DNA of 64,000 bases from positions 310,001-374,000 of the forward strand of contig NZ_JBBNAD010000004.1 of the NCBI RefSeq assembly GCF_037996765.1. Reading direction: 5' to 3'. This DNA comes from Bdellovibrio sp. GT3. GTDB taxonomy: Bacteria; Bdellovibrionota; Bdellovibrionia; Bdellovibrionales; Bdellovibrionaceae. A model generated the notes under the pieces. The model saw only the letters and a program-made list of their open reading frames with translations, made no database searches and was not told the DNA's origin. How positions within the stretch are numbered: position 1 is the first letter of the stretch; the number at the start of each line of letters is the position of its first letter. Both the position numbers and the translations under genes were made by a program. This document shows positions 1-8,558 of this stretch, one piece after another.

Positions 1-1
1 T

Positions 2-976
2 GCCTTGGCTCCGAACTTCCACATGCTTCTGGCAGCAAGGATCGTCACCGGTCTTTTTGGTGGAGTGATTGGTTCCATCGTGTTTGCCATTATGACGGAC
101 CTTTTTCCGCTGCAACAGCGTGGTCGCGTGATGGGGATTTTGCAAACAGCATTCGCGGCAAGCCAGGTCATGGGACTTCCATTGGGGTTATGGCTTTCCA
201 GTAAATGGGGCTGGCATTCGCCGTTCCTGATGATTGTGGCAGTCAGTACCGCCGTGGGATTTATCATCTGGGCAAAGTTACCTTCAATAACTGCTCACTT
301 GGCTTTGCGTACAGAAAAGAAAGCTTTGACTCACCTGGTGCATACGGTGGCGACTCCCAAATACGCATTTGCGTTCGTGCTGACTGGAATTCTTTCTATG
401 GGTGGCTACATGATCATGCCATTTGCGAGCGCTTATACGGTTCATAATCTTGGTATCGACCTGGACAGTCTGCCTTTGCTTTATATGGTCACAGGTTGTG
501 TATCGATTGTGGTAGGGCCGTTGGTGGGAAGAATCAGTGATGCCATCGGTGGCTATCCGACATTTATTTTTGGCAGCATTGTGACTGCAGTGATGACTGT
601 GATCTATACCAATCTTGGACCAACTTCATTGGGAATGCTGATGTTTGTGAATTCCTGCATGTTCGTGGGGATCTTCTCGCGCATGATTCCGTCACAGGCG
701 TTGATGTCGGGAATTCCGGCTCCGGCAAGTCGTGGGGCGTTTATGTCTATCAATGCGTCCTTGCAACAGTTGGCGGGTGGTTTGGGTTCCATTTCCGCTG
801 GGATGATTGTTTCCGAGGGAGCGGGCGGCAAAATTCAGCACTTCGAATATGTCGGCTATTTGATGGTGGTCTTCACAGCAATAACTGTGGTGATGATGTA
901 CTTCGTAAATCGCGATGTGATGGGTTCGCGTGGTTCCAAAAAAGTGGGCCCGGCAGAGCCATCATTGGGTCACTAG
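2..976 (+). CDS. MFS transporter, 5'-truncated by the window edge
   Basis: Major facilitator superfamily transporter of the inner membrane, likely a DHA1-type drug or sugar efflux protein. The reading frame is open to the window edge, and the TTG at base 5 is an internal Leu codon rather than a start. What remains covers TM3-4 to the C terminus: a run with the MFS motif 'RGRVMGILQTAF', then about eight hydrophobic segments. Compared with the usual ~400 residues, about 75-90 N-terminal residues are missing. The C-terminal tail is short and polar. The DUF2239 gene follows after 9 bp, so the two are probably co-transcribed. Substrate cannot be inferred. Confidence 0.9.
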   Translation, partial: ALAPNFHMLLAARIVTGLFGGVIGSIVFAIMTDLFPLQQRGRVMGILQTAFAASQVMGLPLGLWLSSKWGWHSPFLMIVAVSTAVGFIIWAKLPSITAHLALRTEKKALTHLVHTVATPKYAFAFVLTGILSMGGYMIMPFASAYTVHNLGIDLDSLPLLYMVTGCVSIVVGPLVGRISDAIGGYPTFIFGSIVTAVMTVIYTNLGPTSLGMLMFVNSCMFVGIFSRMIPSQALMSGIPAPASRGAFMSINASLQQLAGGLGSISAGMIVSEGAGGKIQHFEYVGYLMVVFTAITVVMMYFVNRDVMGSRGSKKVGPAEPSLGH

Positions 977-985
977 GGGGAATTT

Positions 986-1573
986 ATGTCTCATAATTTG
1001 GATCGCACTTGTACTGCATTTGCCGGCCATAAAGAGATTGCCTCTGGTGATGTCGTAGAGGTGGCCACGAAAGTTAAAAAGTACCTCAAAGACAACGCCA
1101 AAGAAAACGTGCTGATCTTTGATGATGTCACAAGCGCGCTGGTGGAGCTGGATTTGCGTGGTACGGTTGAGTCAGTTTCTCGCCGCTATGAAACTCTGGT
1201 CGCCGAAGCTGAAGAAAAAAAGTGCGGCCCCGGTCGTCCTAAGTTGGGCGTTGTCTCTAAAGAGGTGACTTTGCTTCCACAACATTGGGAGTGGCTGGCA
1301 TTGCAGCCGGGTGGGGCCTCTGTGACTTTGCGCAAATTGATTGAAGAAGCCAAAAAGAAAAACTTCGCCAAAGATCAAATTCGCCAGGCGCAGGATGCGG
1401 TTTATAAATTCATGCACGCTGTCGCCGGGGATCTGCCGAATTACGAAGAAGCCCTGCGCGCGATGTATGCCTACGACACCAAGAAATTCAAAAAAATGAT
1501 CGCTGATTGGCCGAAAGATATTCAAGAGCATACTTTGCGGGTCGGTCGCGAAGCACTGGCTAATGTAAAATAG
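986..1573 (+). CDS. DUF2239 family protein
   Basis: 195-residue cytoplasmic protein of the uncharacterised DUF2239 family. The family signature is visible: a 'GPGRPKLGVVSKEVTLLPQ' stretch around residues 82-100, then 'HWEWLALQPGGAS' and a conserved basic helical region. The C-terminal half is predominantly helical and charged. A good Shine-Dalgarno (GGGGGAA) sits before ATG 986, nine bases after the transporter gene. The function of the family is unknown; the Arg/Lys-rich central part could bind nucleic acid, which is inference only. Full length for the family. Confidence 0.85.
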   Translation: MSHNLDRTCTAFAGHKEIASGDVVEVATKVKKYLKDNAKENVLIFDDVTSALVELDLRGTVESVSRRYETLVAEAEEKKCGPGRPKLGVVSKEVTLLPQHWEWLALQPGGASVTLRKLIEEAKKKNFAKDQIRQAQDAVYKFMHAVAGDLPNYEEALRAMYAYDTKKFKKMIADWPKDIQEHTLRVGREALANVK

Positions 1574-1596
1574 AAAGCGCTTCCGCAAGGGCCCGT

Positions 1597-1748
1597 GGAC
1601 TCAATACCGTGGGATTTTAAGTCCCGTCCTTGGGCCTAGGGCCAGCAATAGCTGGTTAAGGTCGGTGCTTAATAAACTTTAAAATCGGCCGATAAGAACA
1701 CTGGGTGGTATTCATTCGGACCTCCTTCAGAATTCCGGAAGTGAGTCC
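1597..1748 (+). ncRNA. candidate structured non-coding RNA (rod-like fold)
   Basis: The gap after the DUF2239 gene holds nested, mutually compatible complementary segments. These are GGACTC 1597-1602 with GAGTCC 1743-1748; AATACC 1603-1608 with GGTATT 1707-1712; GATTTTAA 1613-1620 with TTAAAATC 1679-1686; and hairpin CCAGC-AATA-GCTGG 1642-1655, closed by CCTT 1628-1631 with AAGG 1658-1661. A side hairpin lies in 1713-1741. A Rho-independent terminator follows at once (1754-1795). Nesting over 150 nt followed by a terminator suggests a stable RNA. The long rod with an internal bubble and a 3'-side hairpin is reminiscent of 6S RNA, but I recognise no family consensus. No promoter was defined; the RNA could also be a 3' UTR of the upstream operon. 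Confidence 0.5.
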
Positions 1749-1753
1749 GTCCT

Positions 1754-1795
1754 AAAGGTGACCTTGCGAAAGCAGAGTCACCTTTTTCATTTTTT
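1754..1795 (+). terminator. Rho-independent terminator
   Basis: Stem AAAGGTGAC 1754-1762 with GTCACCTTT 1777-1785, followed by T-rich sequence. It ends the candidate RNA and/or the upstream operon. Confidence 0.75.
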
Positions 1796-1807
1796 AGGCC
1801 CAATTAT

Positions 1808-2258
1808 TTATTGAAAAGATAAAGGCACACTTACACTTAAAGTCATGAGATTGTGCGCGAAGGTATAGTTCGTGAAGTTTTCGGGGGCGTTTTCGATTTC
1901 ATCGCCCTTAATCCCCATCGTATCAAAATTGACGTAAACGGATTTATGGACCAAATAGCCAAAACCAATTTTTGTGCCGGAGCAGATACGGCCTTCGCCC
2001 ACAATCATGTGCGGGAAATACGTGGCGTAAATGTTCAATTTGCCATAGCGGAGCATTCCAAAAATGCCAAAGCCAGTGAGCTTCGCTTCATAATGAGGAG
2101 CTGCCGTCACTCATGTTGTCGGTGTTTTTGAAAGACAGGCCGCCACCGGAAGCAGAAACAACAGCTTTCAATAAATCCAGAGCCGGTCTGTGTCGCTTTT
2201 GTGGCAAATTGAGATCAGTGCTTTGAATTTCGGGCCACTGTAATGTTCGTGTAAATTT
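1808..2258 (-). pseudogene. outer-membrane protein remnant with frameshift
   Basis: On the minus strand a frame open from 2258 encodes about 50 residues (starting KFTRTLQWPE, ending SFKNTDNMSDGS) and then stops at about 2092. The frame starting at 2110 continues the same kind of sequence for 100 residues (PHYEAKLTGFGIFGM..., ending LSVSVPLSFQ). A single-base shift between about 2092 and 2113 would join them into one protein with alternating aromatic/polar beta-strand pattern, like the C-terminal part of an outer-membrane beta-barrel. No start codon with ribosome site or signal peptide is visible upstream, and a stop lies at 2259-2261. It therefore looks like a decayed gene, although a sequencing error for the frameshift cannot be excluded. 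Confidence 0.55.
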
Positions 2259-2382
2259 TCAGTTAAAGACAAATTGGTTTAGTTCGTATTCTGGTGTTTG
2301 GACGAGTATTTTTAGTTTGCGAGGTCAAGTTTGAAAGTGAAGCTCCGAAGAAGAGATTCAATCTTTGTCGGGGGTTATATCT

Positions 2383-3897
2383 ATGTCCACCATTAAAAAA
2401 TGGTTAAAAGGACTGCGTGGAAAGTTATTGTTGTTAGGAGTTATTCCGCCTGTAGCACTCTTTGTAATCATCTATAGTGCACATCAGATCACAACGGACT
2501 TGGAAGGCAAGATTAGATACGCCTACCAAGTGCGCGTGAAATTAATTGAACAAGTTGGCGTGATGTCCGGCTCCGTGCATGCGATGGGTCGTTGGATGTG
2601 GATTGCAAACGGCTTTGCGGATCAGACGGATCAAAGGGATAATTTCCTGTCGCGTGCTAAAAATGAAATCGCGGTTTTTGACGATGTTCGCGATCAGTAT
2701 AGCAAGATGCCCCGCAATCCTGAGATCATCGAACTTTTTTCCTCGGTCGAGAAAAACTGGGCCGTCGCCAAAGATGCCGCTCAGCGGGCGATTGCGGAAT
2801 ACGAAAAAGGAACGCCTGAGGGAGCGGCTGCCGGCAAGGCGATTCTGGCATCGGACTTCGTAAAAAATCTGGTTCCGATGACGGAAGCATTTAAAACTAT
2901 TGGTCAAAAGATGGACATAATCCTGACCGAGGAAATCACCGCGACTCAAAAGCAAGTCAAACAGGTTAAGATCTTTCTTTGGTCTTTGGGGTTGGTGGTC
3001 GCGTTGTTTATTTTCGTGATGGCGATTTCAATAGCCGTGCGGCTGGTCTCGAGCTTTTCCAAGGTGGGTCAGGATATTGGCGGTGCCTCCAAAGATACGG
3101 CTTCTGCCAGCACGCAGCTTTCCATTGCGAGCCAGTCCTTGTCTGGTGGTGCCACTACAGCAGCTGCTTCGCTCGAAGAGACGGTGAGTTCTTTGGAGGA
3201 GTTGACCAGCATGGTGAAACGAAATGCCGAAAATGCACACGCTGCAGAGGAGCTTTCAAAAAGTTCCCGCAATGCCGCCGAGGCCGGGCAAACAGAAATT
3301 TTGATGATGGTAAATTCGATGACGGAACTTTCCCAGAGTTCCAAGAAAATTGAAGAGATCATCAATGTGATTGATGATATCGCGTTTCAGACCAATCTTT
3401 TAGCTCTCAATGCCGCCGTTGAAGCGGCGCGGGCGGGCGAGCAAGGTAAGGGCTTTGCGGTTGTCGCCGAAGCGGTGCGAACTCTGGCGCAGCGATCTGC
3501 GATTGCGGCAAAAGATATTTCCGGGTTGATCAAAGACAATGCTGTGAAAACCAATCAAAGCGCCCTCATGGCTGAAAAAAATGGCAAGATGCTCAAAGAA
3601 ATCGTAGACGGTGTCTCAAAAGTCACAAGTCTGAATCAAGACATCGCCACTGCCAGCCAAGAGCAGTCTACAGGACTGTCGCAGATTAGCATTGCCATGA
3701 ATCAGTTGGATAAATCCATTCAAGAAAATGCCGCTTCTTCAGAGGAAGTTGCCGCAAGCTCCGAAGAAATGTCGGCGCAGGCGATGCAGCTTTCCAATAT
3801 GGCCGACATTCTGAACGTGCTCATCGACGGAAAAACAAATATGCGAGGTGAAGATGGTGTTCATCTGCCCCATTTCAGGGTGGAGAGGGCAAGGTAA
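2383..3897 (+). CDS. methyl-accepting chemotaxis protein
   Basis: Inner-membrane chemoreceptor that signals through CheW/CheA. TM1 is at about residues 14-34, then a ~165-residue periplasmic four-helix-type sensor region, TM2 at about 198-222, and a long cytoplasmic coiled-coil. The highly conserved hairpin tip is present ([20 protein letters not shown], followed by an [14 protein letters not shown]-type stretch). A HAMP domain is not obvious after TM2. No C-terminal CheR-docking pentapeptide is seen. ATG 2383 is chosen over a TTG 18 bases upstream because GGGGG at 2369-2373 gives normal spacing. It converges on cinA with only 10 bp between stops. The ligand is unknown. Confidence 0.93.
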   Translation: MSTIKKWLKGLRGKLLLLGVIPPVALFVIIYSAHQITTDLEGKIRYAYQVRVKLIEQVGVMSGSVHAMGRWMWIANGFADQTDQRDNFLSRAKNEIAVFDDVRDQYSKMPRNPEIIELFSSVEKNWAVAKDAAQRAIAEYEKGTPEGAAAGKAILASDFVKNLVPMTEAFKTIGQKMDIILTEEITATQKQVKQVKIFLWSLGLVVALFIFVMAISIAVRLVSSFSKVGQDIGGASKDTASASTQLSIASQSLSGGATTAAASLEETVSSLEELTSMVKRNAENAHAAEELSKSSRNAAEAGQTEILMMVNSMTELSQSSKKIEEIINVIDDIAFQTNLLALNAAVEAARAGEQGKGFAVVAEAVRTLAQRSAIAAKDISGLIKDNAVKTNQSALMAEKNGKMLKEIVDGVSKVTSLNQDIATASQEQSTGLSQISIAMNQLDKSIQENAASSEEVAASSEEMSAQAMQLSNMADILNVLIDGKTNMRGEDGVHLPHFRVERAR

Positions 3898-3907
3898 TGC
3901 CCCTGTT

Positions 3908-5005
3908 TTAAAGATGACGGAGCCAGAAGATCATGGCCATTTCGGCGAAATACTGTGCGCGGCGTTCGCGCATAGGCATTGCTTTGAAGGGAGCAGTGAT
4001 AATGTCAGAGTGCTTTTTATTTCCGCGGGCGACACTGACAAAAACGGAATGCTCGTCTCTAGTGGATATCGTCAACCGAACTTGAGCATCCTCGTCAACG
4101 GCATGACTTGAAAAACTCCAGGATTTTTCAGTCATAAAATCACGCATTACTGGCATAAGACGATTTAATAAAAACTGTCCGGTCGAAGAGTCCTGCACGC
4201 TCACGGATTGATATCGTTTCAAAGCCAAAGACAGCATCAAAGGCACATCCTGCTGATCCCGTGTGACGGTGATCCCGCGCAATGCTTCTGTCACGCGTTC
4301 GACATGCACGCGCATTTTCTCTTCCTGGGATTTGAAAAAAGACATCTTCACTTCCACGTAGGGGAGGTGAACGCGGTAGCCCTTGTCGACATTCACATTG
4401 GCCAGTGCCTGTTCGACGAGGGTTGCGACATCGGACTCGCCCATGCCGATGGTATCCCAGTGACGGGTGATGTAGGGATCCAGTCCCTCAACGCTTTTAT
4501 CCAACCAGGCTGCGATTTCTGTTTTCCACACAGCTTCAATTTCCCGTGGTGGTCCGGGCAGCACGAAAAGTTTTTTGCCTTTTGCTTCCACATAAAAGGC
4601 ATTCGCGGTGCCTTCAGAGTTTTTTATGATGCGGGAGCCTTCCGGGAAATAGCATTGCTGACGTTGGATGTCTTTGACCACGTAACCGCGCGGTTCAAGA
4701 CGTTCTTTGATATGCGCCCAGGAATTTTCATCCCAGGTAAGTTTTAATCCTGTCCATTCCGAAATCAATTCCCGGGTAAAGTCATCGGAAGTGGGACCCA
4801 AACCACCGGTGATAAACATCAAGTGCGAGTGCTTGGCGCAATAATCCAAGGACTCTGAAATCAGCTTTCTATCGTCCGGCACCACCAGGTGAAGTGAGGT
4901 TGTCAGGCCCAAAGCTTTCAGTTTTTCTGAAATCCAGGCTGCATTTTTGTTAACTATTTGTCCGTCCACGAGCTCGGTGCCGATGCCTAAAACTGAAGCG
5001 ATCAT
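3908..5005 (-). CDS. cinA: CinA-like protein (MoCF domain plus degenerate amidase domain)
   Basis: 365 residues. The N-terminal half is a CinA/MoaB-like molybdopterin-binding fold, with GIGTELVDGQIVNKN at the start, GGLGPTSDD near residue 68 and LPGPPREIEAVW near 150. The C-terminal part is short and weakly resembles the CinA amidase domain: one 'SSTG' step is left, but the rest is diverged. Family members act on NMN or ADP-ribose (nicotinamide nucleotide amidohydrolase / pyrophosphatase). Loss of the amidase domain would leave only the N-terminal activity, which is inference. ATG start at 5005, divergent from the acyl-CoA dehydrogenase gene. Confidence 0.85.
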   Translation of the reverse strand: MIASVLGIGTELVDGQIVNKNAAWISEKLKALGLTTSLHLVVPDDRKLISESLDYCAKHSHLMFITGGLGPTSDDFTRELISEWTGLKLTWDENSWAHIKERLEPRGYVVKDIQRQQCYFPEGSRIIKNSEGTANAFYVEAKGKKLFVLPGPPREIEAVWKTEIAAWLDKSVEGLDPYITRHWDTIGMGESDVATLVEQALANVNVDKGYRVHLPYVEVKMSFFKSQEEKMRVHVERVTEALRGITVTRDQQDVPLMLSLALKRYQSVSVQDSSTGQFLLNRLMPVMRDFMTEKSWSFSSHAVDEDAQVRLTISTRDEHSVFVSVARGNKKHSDIITAPFKAMPMRERRAQYFAEMAMIFWLRHL

Positions 5006-5187
5006 GAGAATATTCCTTATTTCAGTTGCCCTAGGTTAGATAAGATTAGGCCGTGAACAACTGGGCGTCCAGATTCTTCCAAAATGCCTTTGAAATTTGC
5101 TATTATTGCATAGCGTTAGGGGCGCTAAGCCTTGCGGATTACACGGGGTTTTTCTAGATTCGCAACTCTATATAAGTAGGAGTTCCC

Positions 5188-6396
5188 ATGTCCTTTAACT
5201 GGAAAGAATTTGATCTTTACAATCCCACACCTGAGCACAGCATGTTGCGTGAAACTGTCAACGCTTTCACCAAAGCTGAAGTCGAGCCGCAAGCTCACGA
5301 GTATGATCGTTCTGAAAAGTTCAATTTGGGCTTGTTCAAAAAAGTCGGAGAATTGGGTCTTTTGGGAATCACAGTTCCTGAACAATTCGGTGGAGCAGGA
5401 ATGGACGCGACAGCAGCGGCCATCGTTCATGAAGAGTTGTCTGCCTCTGATCCAGGTTTTGCATTGGCTTATCTTGCGCACTCCATGTTGTGTGTGAATA
5501 ACATCGCAGTGAATGGCAGCGATGAGCAGCGCCTGCGTGTGTTGCCAAAACTTTGCTCTGGCGAGTGGGTGGGCTCTATGTCCATGTCTGAACCTGCGAT
5601 CGGCACTGACGTATTGGGTATGCAAACCCGCGCCGTTAAAAAAGGCAATGAGTGGATTTTGAATGGTCGTAAAATGTGGATTACCAACGGAACGATCGAT
5701 GAAAACAACACTCCATGTGATTTGACATTGGTGTATGCGAAGACCGGTGAAAAACATGGTCGTGCGATGATCTCTACTTTCCTGGTTGAAAAAGATCACA
5801 AAGGCTTCGAAGTCGGTCAAAAAATCAAAGACAAATTGGGTATGCGTGGTTCCAACACCGCAGAGCTTGTATTCCAGGACTGCCATGTACCTGAATCAGC
5901 CTTGATCGGACATGAAGGTGATTCCATGCTGCACATGATGCGCAACCTTGAAATCGAGCGCCTGACACTGGCGGCGATGTCTTTGGGGATCGCACGCAGA
6001 TCCATCGAGATCATGAATCGCTATGCAACTGAGCGTGAAGCGTTTGGCAAATCCCTGAATCACTTCGGTCAAATGCAGCGTTATATCGCTGATTCCTATG
6101 CTGAATACAAATCAGCACGCGCTTACGTTTACGAGACAGCTCGTCGTATGGATCTAAATAAAGAAGGCAATCGTCTGGATTCTGACGGTGTGAAACTTGT
6201 CGCTACGACAATGGCTAAAAACGTTGCTGACCGCGCGATCCAGGTTCTGGGTGGTTACGGTTATGTGGGCGAGTACGTGGTTGAAAGACTTTGGAGAGAC
6301 GCAAAATTGCTTGAGATCGGTGGCGGCACATTGGAAGCACACCAAAAAAATATCACTCGCGATTTGGCTAAAAATCCTGAGTCCTTGTACAAGTAG
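5188..6396 (+). CDS. acyl-CoA dehydrogenase
   Basis: 402-residue FAD-dependent acyl-CoA dehydrogenase, usual family length, catalysing alpha-beta oxidation of acyl-CoA in fatty or branched-chain acid breakdown. Visible signatures: an N-terminal helical domain; 'SMSMSEPAIGTDV' and the FAD-binding 'WITNGT' in the middle beta domain; and C-terminal helices with 'REAFGKSLNHFGQMQ', 'QVLGGYGYVGEY' and 'LWRDAKLLEIGGGTLE'. The last includes the Glu in the IGGGT(L)E context typical of the catalytic base in several subfamilies. A clear Shine-Dalgarno (TAGGAG) precedes ATG 5188. Substrate chain length cannot be told; isovaleryl-type enzymes are similar. A GC-rich hairpin follows at 6406-6424. Confidence 0.95.
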   Translation: MSFNWKEFDLYNPTPEHSMLRETVNAFTKAEVEPQAHEYDRSEKFNLGLFKKVGELGLLGITVPEQFGGAGMDATAAAIVHEELSASDPGFALAYLAHSMLCVNNIAVNGSDEQRLRVLPKLCSGEWVGSMSMSEPAIGTDVLGMQTRAVKKGNEWILNGRKMWITNGTIDENNTPCDLTLVYAKTGEKHGRAMISTFLVEKDHKGFEVGQKIKDKLGMRGSNTAELVFQDCHVPESALIGHEGDSMLHMMRNLEIERLTLAAMSLGIARRSIEIMNRYATEREAFGKSLNHFGQMQRYIADSYAEYKSARAYVYETARRMDLNKEGNRLDSDGVKLVATTMAKNVADRAIQVLGGYGYVGEYVVERLWRDAKLLEIGGGTLEAHQKNITRDLAKNPESLYK

Positions 6397-6405
6397 CTGA
6401 CTTGC

Positions 6406-6424
6406 ACTCCGGCTCCGCCGGAGT
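6406..6424 (+). repeat. GC-rich inverted repeat between dehydrogenase and methyltransferase genes
   Basis: ACTCCGGC 6406-6413 pairs with GCCGGAGT 6417-6424 around a 3-base loop. No T-tract follows, so it is more likely an mRNA stability or attenuating hairpin than a true terminator. Confidence 0.5.
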
Positions 6425-6437
6425 AGATAGGCCCTAT

Positions 6438-7154
6438 ATGTTTCCCTACGGTCCTGAGATCGAAATCAATGTGAACTTGAAAATGAATTACAAAGTGGTA
6501 CTTGAGAAATTGGGACCACTTCTGACGGCGGATCGATTGCAAAAAATCGATCGCGTTGTTGCGCAACGAAACTTCGATACAGCCGTGGTTTTGGAAAGCA
6601 TTTATGACCGCGGCAATATTTCTGCCGTGATGAGATCTGCCGAGGGTCTTGGCTTCGGTAATTTTCACGTTATTGAAACTCAGGAAAAGTTCAAAGAATC
6701 TGCACGGGTCACCCAGGGTGCTGACAAGTGGGTGGAAGTCAAAAAATGGCAAAACACCACGGATTGCGTGAAAAAGCTTAAGTCTCAAGGTTACAAAATC
6801 TATGTCACTCATTTGGATGCGCGTTCCAAGCCCTTGCACGAAGTGGATTTCTCAGGAAAAACCGCTTTGGTTTTGGGGAATGAAAAGAACGGTGTGAGTC
6901 CCGAAATGGTGGCCGCCGCTGACGAATGTATCATTATTCCCATGACGGGCTTCGTTCAGAGCTTCAATATCTCTGTGGCCGGCGCCCTGAGTCTTTACCA
7001 TATCTCCCAAGACCGTATGAAACGGGGCGGGGGCAATGCTTCTCTAACGACAGAGGAGCAGGATATTCTGCGTGCTTACTATTATCTGCGCACTCAGGAT
7101 TCTGGCTTCCAATATCTTGAAGAACTTTTTGCAAGAGGACACATAAAGGCTTAG
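6438..7154 (+). CDS. TrmH/SpoU-family RNA 2'-O-methyltransferase
   Basis: About 238 residues. SPOUT-fold SAM-dependent ribose methyltransferase. Motif 1 is 'ESIYDRGNISAVMRSAEGLG', motif 2 is 'ALVLGNEKNGVSPE', and motif 3 is 'IIIPMTGFVQSFNISVAGAL', all characteristic of TrmH (tRNA Gm18) and its relatives. The N- and C-terminal helices are like TrmH, which wraps the knot with extra helices. Start ATG 6438 is preferred to an upstream TTG without ribosome site; a later ATG at 6483 is possible. It lies on the same strand and close to the dehydrogenase. Assignment to tRNA Gm18 rather than rRNA is likely but not certain. Confidence 0.88.
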   Translation: MFPYGPEIEINVNLKMNYKVVLEKLGPLLTADRLQKIDRVVAQRNFDTAVVLESIYDRGNISAVMRSAEGLGFGNFHVIETQEKFKESARVTQGADKWVEVKKWQNTTDCVKKLKSQGYKIYVTHLDARSKPLHEVDFSGKTALVLGNEKNGVSPEMVAAADECIIIPMTGFVQSFNISVAGALSLYHISQDRMKRGGGNASLTTEEQDILRAYYYLRTQDSGFQYLEELFARGHIKA

Positions 7155-7177
7155 ACTTTTTCTCATAGGGAGGACTT

Positions 7178-8086
7178 ATGAGAAAATGGATTTTTCTTTT
7201 GCCTTTGATCGTCGCTGCTTGCGCCGAAAAAAGTGTAAACCCGGAAGCAGCACCCTCAGCGGTGAATAATCCTTCAGTTTCTGAAACAGACAAAACCAAA
7301 CTGCCATTCTTTATGACCATGCCAAAGGCTATGGAACCGGTGGAGATGGTCTTTGATTCCAAATATGACGGGCGAAAACCTGTTAACTATCGTAAAAACG
7401 ACAAACTTAAAATGTCGGGCAGTGCCAGCTATTCTCCAGCGGCATTAAAGGACATTGCCCGTCCTGCTAAGAAGCTTAAAGCACAGCTCTATGTTTTTGA
7501 CCTCCGTCAGGAATCCCATGGTTTTATCAACGATAAGCCTGTGACTTGGCAGGCGGAGCGAGATTGGGCCAATGCGGAATTGGGTCACGAGGATGTGATT
7601 CATCGTGAGCGTCGTTTGCTGGGCGATCTGAAGGTCGGCGAAAAGATCGCAGGTACTGAAATCAAAAGTATTGAAACCGAGGAAAGCCTGGTTCGCAGTT
7701 CGGGACATCACTATGTGCGGTTGACCGTCACAGATCATGTTCGTCCCACGGATAACGAAGTGGATCGTTTCATTGAGGCCGTTCGCGATTTGCCCGAGAA
7801 CAACTGGGTGCATTTTCACTGCCGCGCAGGTAAAGGCCGCACGACAACATTTATGGTCATGTACGACATGTTGATGAATGCTCAGACGGATTCCTTTGAT
7901 GCCATTATCGAGCGCAATACCAAGCTCAGTGATGATTACGATGTGATGACGATTCCGGCAGAAACCGATTGGAAGTATATTTATCAAAGAGAACGTGCCG
8001 CGTTTGTGCAGGAATTCTACAACTACGCGAAGGCCAATCCAAAAGGTGAAGCGCAGTACTGGTCAAATTGGGGTAAAAGAAAATGA
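7178..8086 (+). CDS. PTP-like phytase / inositol polyphosphatase lipoprotein
   Basis: 302-residue lipoprotein with a lipobox at residues 13-16 (VAAC). The cysteine-phosphatase P-loop HCRAGKGRT is present at about residue 214, with the nucleophile Cys and the Arg. This context, the size and the secretion match the protein-tyrosine-phosphatase-like phytases that dephosphorylate myo-inositol polyphosphates. A B. bacteriovorus member (Bd1204) has been characterised structurally, and this is probably its orthologue. It would act in the periplasm or at the outer membrane, and phosphate scavenging from prey is the natural role. A strong Shine-Dalgarno (GGGAGG) precedes ATG 7178. The next lipoprotein gene overlaps by 4 bp (ATGA), so the two are translationally coupled. 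Confidence 0.88.
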   Translation: MRKWIFLLPLIVAACAEKSVNPEAAPSAVNNPSVSETDKTKLPFFMTMPKAMEPVEMVFDSKYDGRKPVNYRKNDKLKMSGSASYSPAALKDIARPAKKLKAQLYVFDLRQESHGFINDKPVTWQAERDWANAELGHEDVIHRERRLLGDLKVGEKIAGTEIKSIETEESLVRSSGHHYVRLTVTDHVRPTDNEVDRFIEAVRDLPENNWVHFHCRAGKGRTTTFMVMYDMLMNAQTDSFDAIIERNTKLSDDYDVMTIPAETDWKYIYQRERAAFVQEFYNYAKANPKGEAQYWSNWGKRK

Positions 8087-8523
8087 AAAAGATCGTAGTT
8101 CTGTTTGTAGCGGCAATGCTGTTAAGTTCCTGCGCCTCGATGAAGAGAAGTTTTTGCAAGTGCGAAGAGGAGCTGGATCTTCCACCGGAGTGTAAGCCAC
8201 GGGTGATTTACAAAAAAGTTCCGGGTGAGCCGGCCGCACCAAAGCCTCAGGTGAAAACCGGAGCGGGAATCGTTGTGCAACCCGCGGATCTGGAGCTGGG
8301 CGATAAAATGGCCCGTGCCATGGATGCCTATGTGTTCTCGAATGAGTCAGCGGATTTTACTGCCTTATGCAAGGATGAACGCTTTGATTGCTATGTTGAT
8401 GACAAACGTTTTCCGAAAGATCGCAAGCGTGTGAAAAGAAAAGTGCCGCCGTTTTTAAGTGGCTCCAAGATGGGGTTGCAGGACGAAAAACGCATCCACA
8501 TCAAATACAATTTCTACCCTTAA
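8083..8523 (+). CDS. small basic lipoprotein, unknown
   Basis: 146 residues with a type II signal sequence (lipobox LSSC at about residues 14-17), then four closely spaced Cys residues (about 25-37), a Pro-rich linker, and a basic C-terminal region rich in Lys/Arg. I recognise no family. The start codon overlaps the stop of the phosphatase gene, so it is made in fixed proportion to it. It could be an anchor or accessory to that enzyme (inference). It ends at a strong shared terminator. Confidence 0.75.
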   Translation: MKKIVVLFVAAMLLSSCASMKRSFCKCEEELDLPPECKPRVIYKKVPGEPAAPKPQVKTGAGIVVQPADLELGDKMARAMDAYVFSNESADFTALCKDERFDCYVDDKRFPKDRKRVKRKVPPFLSGSKMGLQDEKRIHIKYNFYP

Positions 8524-8527
8524 ATCA

Positions 8528-8558
8528 AAAACCGGAGCTTAAACTCCGGTTTTTTAGT
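8528..8558. terminator. bidirectional terminator
   Basis: Stem AAAACCGGAG 8528-8537 with CTCCGGTTTT 8544-8553, flanked by T- and A-runs. It serves the lipoprotein operon and the convergent fusion gene. Confidence 0.9.

Noticed and set aside
6406-6424. Terminator after the acyl-CoA dehydrogenase gene
   Set aside because: Strong stem but no T-tract, so listed as a repeat only.
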